In this document: positions 31,770 to 35,000 of the stretch, piece by piece
Position numbering within the stretch: position 1 is the first letter of the stretch
Layout of the letters: the number at the start of each line of letters is the position of its first letter
Origin: Clostridiaceae bacterium
GTDB taxonomy: Bacteria; Bacillota; Clostridia; Saccharofermentanales; DTU023
NCBI GenBank assembly: GCA_012800435.1
Contig: JAAZJH010000011.1
Span: 1-35,000 of the forward strand
Direction of reading: 5' to 3'
Length of the DNA stretch: 35,000 nucleotides
Translations under genes and position numbers: made by a program
Notes under the pieces: generated by a model
Seen by the model: only the letters and a program-made list of their open reading frames with translations
The model's database searches: none
Told to the model about the DNA's origin: nothing

Positions 31770-33017
31770 TTAGTTCTTCTCTTGATAAACAGCGCGAAAA
31801 CCTTCCGTCATGGTGATCTCATCACCATCAACCCAAAGCGCATCGCATCCCGGAAAATTCTCCAGCAAACTCTTGCCTTCCTCGATAGTAAGAAGCATCA
31901 ATACGGTTGAAAGAAGGTCTGCCGTTGCAGAATCTTGAGCGAGGATTGATACCGATTCACAGTAATCCGCCGGATAAAGTGTATCGGGATCAATAATGTG
32001 AGAGTACGTGCGCCCCTCTAGGGTGAAAAATCGCTCGTAATGGCCGGATGTCACTACGGAAAGGTCGGTTGACGCAACGACGCCCAAAATCGATTGCCCT
32101 GACAAATCCTTCGGATCTCGAATGCCCACTTTCCAAGGCTGGCCTGTCGCTATATTCCCACCTATTGTTCGCACGTTGCCGCCGACGTTGAGAATCGCAG
32201 ATGTAAGCCCTGATTCTTTTAAATGTAATGCTACCTGCTCCGCCGCATACCCTTTCGCGATGGCGCCAACGTCAATCGACATGGCGGGATTCCGAAGTAA
32301 GATCGTCCCCGCCTCTCGGTCAACTACGACATCCTCGATGTCTGTATGCTTCACTGCTTTATGGAGCGCCGCATCTGAAGGAAGACGAACGTTCTTTTTT
32401 TCTTGTTCCGTCTCGGCGGCATTGGCGGATACACGCGTATCGTGCCAAAGTGATAGCACAGCGCCCATCGCGATGTTCACTCGACCGTTGGATCTATGGT
32501 AATCCTGAATTCCCAGCTCAATCAGATCGAGTATTTCTGAAGGACAAGTCACCGGTGTTCCCGCGCGGTCATTCACCGTTTTCAGATTCTCACCTGTTGT
32601 CGGATCATCATAAATCGTAAACCATTCGTGGTAACGCCAGAGTTCCTCTTTCGCCTGGTCACAATAACGCTCGAATGCGACTTCATTTTCCGCAAATAGA
32701 ATCAACTGTGTCACTGTATCAAAAGGCCCGACAAAGGATGTTTCAAATCGTTGCCATTCGTCCGGCGACACCACAGTTGATACCGGCGCCGTCGATGTCG
32801 ATATAGGGGCTGTATCTCCGCTCGGAGTTGAGTCCGTCGTAACCGTATCGGACGGACGGTTTGTCGATCCGCACGCTGTTAGCAAAGAGAGGACAACTAT
32901 AGCGCATAGAAGAAGCGCAGCGAGGCGCGATGTTCCTCGCAGCCGGATTATTTTCAACGATGATTTTTTAGCATCTGCAGCTATTAGGAGACTTGACGCA
33001 TTTCGCGCGTTTGGCAT
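31770..33017 (-). CDS. apbE: FAD:protein FMN transferase, ApbE-like lipoprotein
   Basis: ApbE attaches FMN covalently to Thr residues of exported proteins such as Rnf/Nqr subunits. The lipobox LTAC (Cys49 counting from the ATG at 33017) follows the hydrophobic LAALLLCAIVVLSLL, and a Ser/Thr/Pro-rich spacer leads to the enzyme domain. Key motifs are SIDVGAIAKGYAAEQV, LNVGGNVRTIGG, SGHYERFF, YSHIIDPDTL and DLLSTVLML. The start is uncertain. The frame is open to 33191, where an ATG overlaps the stop of the upstream gene (ATGA), but that gives an impossible 90-residue lead before the signal. ATG at 33017 or TTG at 32957 (MKIIRLRG, the neatest signal peptide) fit better, though neither has a clear site. 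The stretch 33018-33187 then holds no gene I can support. Confidence 0.86.
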   Translation of the reverse strand: MPNARNASSLLIAADAKKSSLKIIRLRGTSRLAALLLCAIVVLSLLTACGSTNRPSDTVTTDSTPSGDTAPISTSTAPVSTVVSPDEWQRFETSFVGPFDTVTQLILFAENEVAFERYCDQAKEELWRYHEWFTIYDDPTTGENLKTVNDRAGTPVTCPSEILDLIELGIQDYHRSNGRVNIAMGAVLSLWHDTRVSANAAETEQEKKNVRLPSDAALHKAVKHTDIEDVVVDREAGTILLRNPAMSIDVGAIAKGYAAEQVALHLKESGLTSAILNVGGNVRTIGGNIATGQPWKVGIRDPKDLSGQSILGVVASTDLSVVTSGHYERFFTLEGRTYSHIIDPDTLYPADYCESVSILAQDSATADLLSTVLMLLTIEEGKSLLENFPGCDALWVDGDEITMTEGFRAVYQEKN

Positions 33018-33187
33018 ATACGAGGTGCTGTCACGGTTCTTGCACGGACTATAGGCATACGATGAGCAAACAATGTATTTCGTATGACAGTACAGGAGAT
33101 CAGCGGAAGGCAAGTGTGTAGATTTCAGCTCCTGAACACCGTCAAGTTGTGCGGATGCGGTATGTGGAATCATTAAACCGTTATGTT

Positions 33188-33748
33188 TCATGAGCGAGGC
33201 CTGATCTTTCTATTAAACAAGACTTCCAAGGGTTTCATCGTCATGCGCAGAAGTGTTGCGGAGAGGAGGCCGGTCAACAGCCCGAAAAGAATTAAAAAAG
33301 GAGCGACATAGACAAAAGCCGAACGGTAAACATCCTTGAAAATCAGAAATAAAAATTGTCCAAAATTATGCGTTATGGCGCCAACAACCGAGAGAATAAA
33401 GATGGACACGCGACCGCGCGTTCCCTTTTCAATCGCCAACATTAAGAGGATGGAGCAGAGCGTTCCCGACATGGAGACAAGCCCGGCAAAGAGACCGCGC
33501 GTCAAAAACACAAATACGCTTTTCAGCATCGCAACCGAGAAAGCCTCTCCGCTTCCTAAAAGGATCAGCGCGGCCATCACGGCGACATTCGCAAGTCCGT
33601 ACCGCAGAGGTACAGGCGAAGGGAGCGGCGGGAGCATGCCGTCAACAATACCCAAAACCAACGCCAACGCGAGCAGCACCGCGATGCGCGCCAGCTTCGT
33701 CGTTGACATCCGTACACCGGAAGTGTGTTTAGAATCAAGTGACAACAT
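33188..33748 (-). CDS. Gx transporter family / heptaprenyl diphosphate synthase component I-like protein
   Basis: An integral membrane protein of 186 residues with about five helices. It begins TTKLARIAVLLALALVLGIVDG, followed by PLPSPVPLRYGLANVAVMAAL and LKSVFVFLTRGLFAGLVSMSGT, which resemble the Gx transporter/HepS-I-annotated family that is found beside NusG-II and ApbE genes in Clostridia. The function is not established, but quinone, flavin or substrate-factor roles have been proposed. The start is near 33748. AGGAGG lies three bases before ATG 33748 and six before TTG 33745, and the gene overlaps the end of the NusG-II gene. Translation is probably coupled. Confidence 0.8.
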   Translation of the reverse strand: MLSLDSKHTSGVRMSTTKLARIAVLLALALVLGIVDGMLPPLPSPVPLRYGLANVAVMAALILLGSGEAFSVAMLKSVFVFLTRGLFAGLVSMSGTLCSILLMLAIEKGTRGRVSIFILSVVGAITHNFGQFLFLIFKDVYRSAFVYVAPFLILFGLLTGLLSATLLRMTMKPLEVLFNRKIRPRS

Positions 33749-34220
33749 CCACCTCCTGTGTTGAATCCGTAGTACCCGTCTCCACAATCACCACGAGGAC
33801 ACGATTCGGAACACACGCTGCAAAAGCGCCCGGTTTTCCTATTTTCCCTGTGTTAATGCACGTTTTATCAGGACAATCAGAAACGATAACGGCGATCGTC
33901 CGGTCAGCGTATTGATGCAATCTGACGGCCGGACGCGCCGCAAAACGATGATCCTGATCAACACCGGCTTTAAGCACAATGCGATCGACTAATTCCCCGT
34001 CAATGTAGACTTGCGCTTCAAGGGAAGAACTCGATACATCTTTCCGGGATAAAAGAAAAAACGTCAGCGCGATAGCCAGCAGAACCACTAAAAATAATAG
34101 ATCGCGCGCTCTGAAGAAAACCCTCTGGGCGCGCGACGGCTTATCATCATGCGTCACAAGATTCCGATCGTCCGACCGTTCGTGATCCTCTTGCTTCGAA
34201 CATTTCCTGCAAAACAACAT
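33735..34220 (-). CDS. NusG domain II-containing membrane-anchored protein
   Basis: A 161-residue protein with a polar N-terminus (1-35), one membrane helix at about 40-58 and an exterior NusG-domain-II fold (about 65-150). The family core is VSDCPDKTCINTGKIGKPGAFAACVPNRVLVVI, seen here in the parts DCPDKTC, TGKIGKPG and CVPNRVLV. The three cysteines are conserved and probably form a disulfide or bind metal. The short FCRKC at the N-terminus gives two further cysteines. It lies upstream of Gx and ApbE in the usual Clostridia order. Function is unknown. The start at ATG 34220 has only a weak site. The 117 bases before it, down from 34337, hold a 5-bp hairpin near 34242-34256 and nothing else. 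Confidence 0.82.
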   Translation of the reverse strand: MLFCRKCSKQEDHERSDDRNLVTHDDKPSRAQRVFFRARDLLFLVVLLAIALTFFLLSRKDVSSSSLEAQVYIDGELVDRIVLKAGVDQDHRFAARPAVRLHQYADRTIAVIVSDCPDKTCINTGKIGKPGAFAACVPNRVLVVIVETGTTDSTQEVDVVT

Positions 34221-34337
34221 CGAAAATCACGCTTCTTCTTGTGACACGCACTGTCAGTCTATGTTTTTAATGACTCCCACGTCAGACAAAAGACCTCAAC
34301 TCCATATCGTATTGATACAACGCCAGGTAAAGAATCC

Positions 34338-35000
34338 TCAATCACCACTATCAGGCGGCAAAGTCGTAACGGGCGTCGGTTCGGTTGATGGAGGATCTGA
34401 TGGTGCCGCGGGATCTGTCGGTACTGACTCTGTCGGTTCCGTTGGATCTGTCGGCGGCGGATCTGATGGTTCCACCGGACCCGTCGGTGGCGGATCCGCC
34501 GGCTCCGTCGGTTCAGCAGGTGTCGTTCCGATCGGCTTCCATTGCGCATAAAGCGTCACACTTTGTGTGATTGGTAACCCTGAGCCGGGTGGCTTGAGTT
34601 GCTCGCCTTGACCTGGCGTCTTATTCAAGCTCCAGCCGACAAAATCATAACCTTCTTTTACCAAGGAGCCAGGCTCCTTGAGTGTTATTACTGTGCCTGC
34701 GATGTATTTACCTGAATCAACAGGAACTTTCCCCCCTGTGGCGTTGTTTGCATCGTATCTCACGGTATGCAAAGAAATACCCCTCATATATGGACTTCTA
34801 GGATCTGTATCCGTCGGATCCCAAGTGGAATACTTGACAGGCGGAAGCCACATAGGACGGGGGATAGTATGACCTCTGCTCGAACTATAAACGTACACCG
34901 GCATACCGCTGTACGAATTGTGGTGAAGAAATTTCGCGTCGCGCAAGCTCATGCGAACGCAGCCAAGTGAAAGAGGACTTCTGCCCAGCATCCTGTAAGC
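34338..35000 (-). CDS. L,D-transpeptidase (YkuD) with InlB-type repeat and proline-rich tail, 3' part
   Basis: The last 221 codons of a gene that enters from the right edge. The catalytic end of a YkuD domain is visible in SPLSLGCVRMS, the S-x-G-C-x-R active-site motif with the nucleophile Cys, followed by LRDAKFLHHN. L,D-transpeptidases make 3-3 crosslinks or attach proteins to peptidoglycan. Next comes an InlB/Flg_new-like beta repeat (about 75-155 of the fragment) with VRYDANNATGGKV, the FVGWSLNKTPGQG core and SVTLYAQWK. The last about 60 residues are repeats of PTEP, PSDPPP and related units rich in Pro, Asp, Glu, Thr. Location outside the membrane is inferred from the motifs; the signal peptide lies beyond the window. 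This is a fusion of enzyme and repeat not common for YkuD proteins. Confidence 0.85.
   Translation of the reverse strand, partial: AYRMLGRSPLSLGCVRMSLRDAKFLHHNSYSGMPVYVYSSSRGHTIPRPMWLPPVKYSTWDPTDTDPRSPYMRGISLHTVRYDANNATGGKVPVDSGKYIAGTVITLKEPGSLVKEGYDFVGWSLNKTPGQGEQLKPPGSGLPITQSVTLYAQWKPIGTTPAEPTEPADPPPTGPVEPSDPPPTDPTEPTESVPTDPAAPSDPPSTEPTPVTTLPPDSGD
34375..34515. repeat. Short tandem-like repeat coding the Pro/Asp tail
   Basis: Multiple imperfect copies of GATGGT/TCTGTCGG-like units (plus strand) encode the PTEP and PSDPPP tail of the transpeptidase. The low-complexity DNA also opens long frames on the other strand, which are not real genes. Confidence 0.6.

Noticed and set aside
33018-33191. 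N-terminal extension of ApbE to the ATG at 33191
   Set aside because: It would place more than 90 residues, with Cys-rich non-family sequence, before the lipoprotein signal. The ATGA overlap with the upstream gene is noted but not enough.
34261-34551. Plus-strand frame with Gly-Ser-Val repeats
   Set aside because: It is the antisense of the Pro/Asp tail repeats of the transpeptidase; low-complexity DNA opens several frames.
1-35000. CRISPR array, tRNA, transposon or phage genes
   Set aside because: I saw no regular direct-repeat/spacer array, no tRNA-like clover sequence (including before secE, where tRNA-Trp is common), and no transposase, integrase or phage protein.

Overview
The window looks like a chromosomal segment of an anaerobic Bacillota (Clostridia-type) bacterium. 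The reasons are the Bacillota order cmk, plsC, ispH-rpsA, strong AGGAGG ribosome binding sites, an L33 with two CxxC pairs, a DarB/CbpB-type c-di-AMP receptor, a NusG-domain-II/Gx/ApbE cluster, and a sodium-pumping biotin decarboxylase. Almost every gene is on the minus strand. The exception is a three-gene plus-strand block at 9783-12377. I see no tRNA, rRNA, CRISPR array, transposase or phage gene.

Region 1 (1-5877) holds an amidase fragment and a five-gene acid-decarboxylation operon. In transcription order it runs: malonate decarboxylase alpha-type CoA/ACP transferase (mdcA-like), a one-piece carboxyltransferase (mmdA-like), a small membrane gamma/delta subunit, a biotin carrier and the Na+-pumping beta subunit. 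The ACP, two-piece carboxyltransferase and ACP-maturation genes of classical malonate decarboxylases are not between or beside them. I infer a CoA-based route: malonate to malonyl-CoA to acetyl-CoA plus CO2, with Na+ export. A promoter with an inverted repeat at the start site precedes mdcA.

Region 2 (6149-12377) holds a membrane-anchored hydrolase, a MATE exporter, a TPR protein, then on the plus strand cbpB, a sugar aminotransferase and rmlA (dTDP-sugar synthesis). Region 3 (12517-18213) is a surface-polymer operon: wecC and wecB (UDP-ManNAcA synthesis) lie between two collinear paralogues of a Wzz-like chain-length protein whose C-terminal ATPase-like domain has no P-loop.

Region 4 (18559-22417) is the rpmG-secE-nusG-rplK-rplA-rplJ-rplL operon, with a strong promoter and an L10 leader. 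SecE has a long acidic exterior tail, and rpoB does not follow rplL. Region 5 (22590-25062) is a NatAB-like ABC exporter, followed downstream by a compact three-way-junction structure that may be an undescribed RNA. Region 6 (25205-31727) is an essential-gene operon: M50 protease, scpA, a fused scpB-cmk, plsC, and ispH fused to rpsA. A frame break separates the last gene from an acidic tail. Region 7 (31770-35000) is ApbE, Gx transporter, NusG-II protein and the 3' end of a cell-wall L,D-transpeptidase with an InlB-type repeat and a proline-rich tail.
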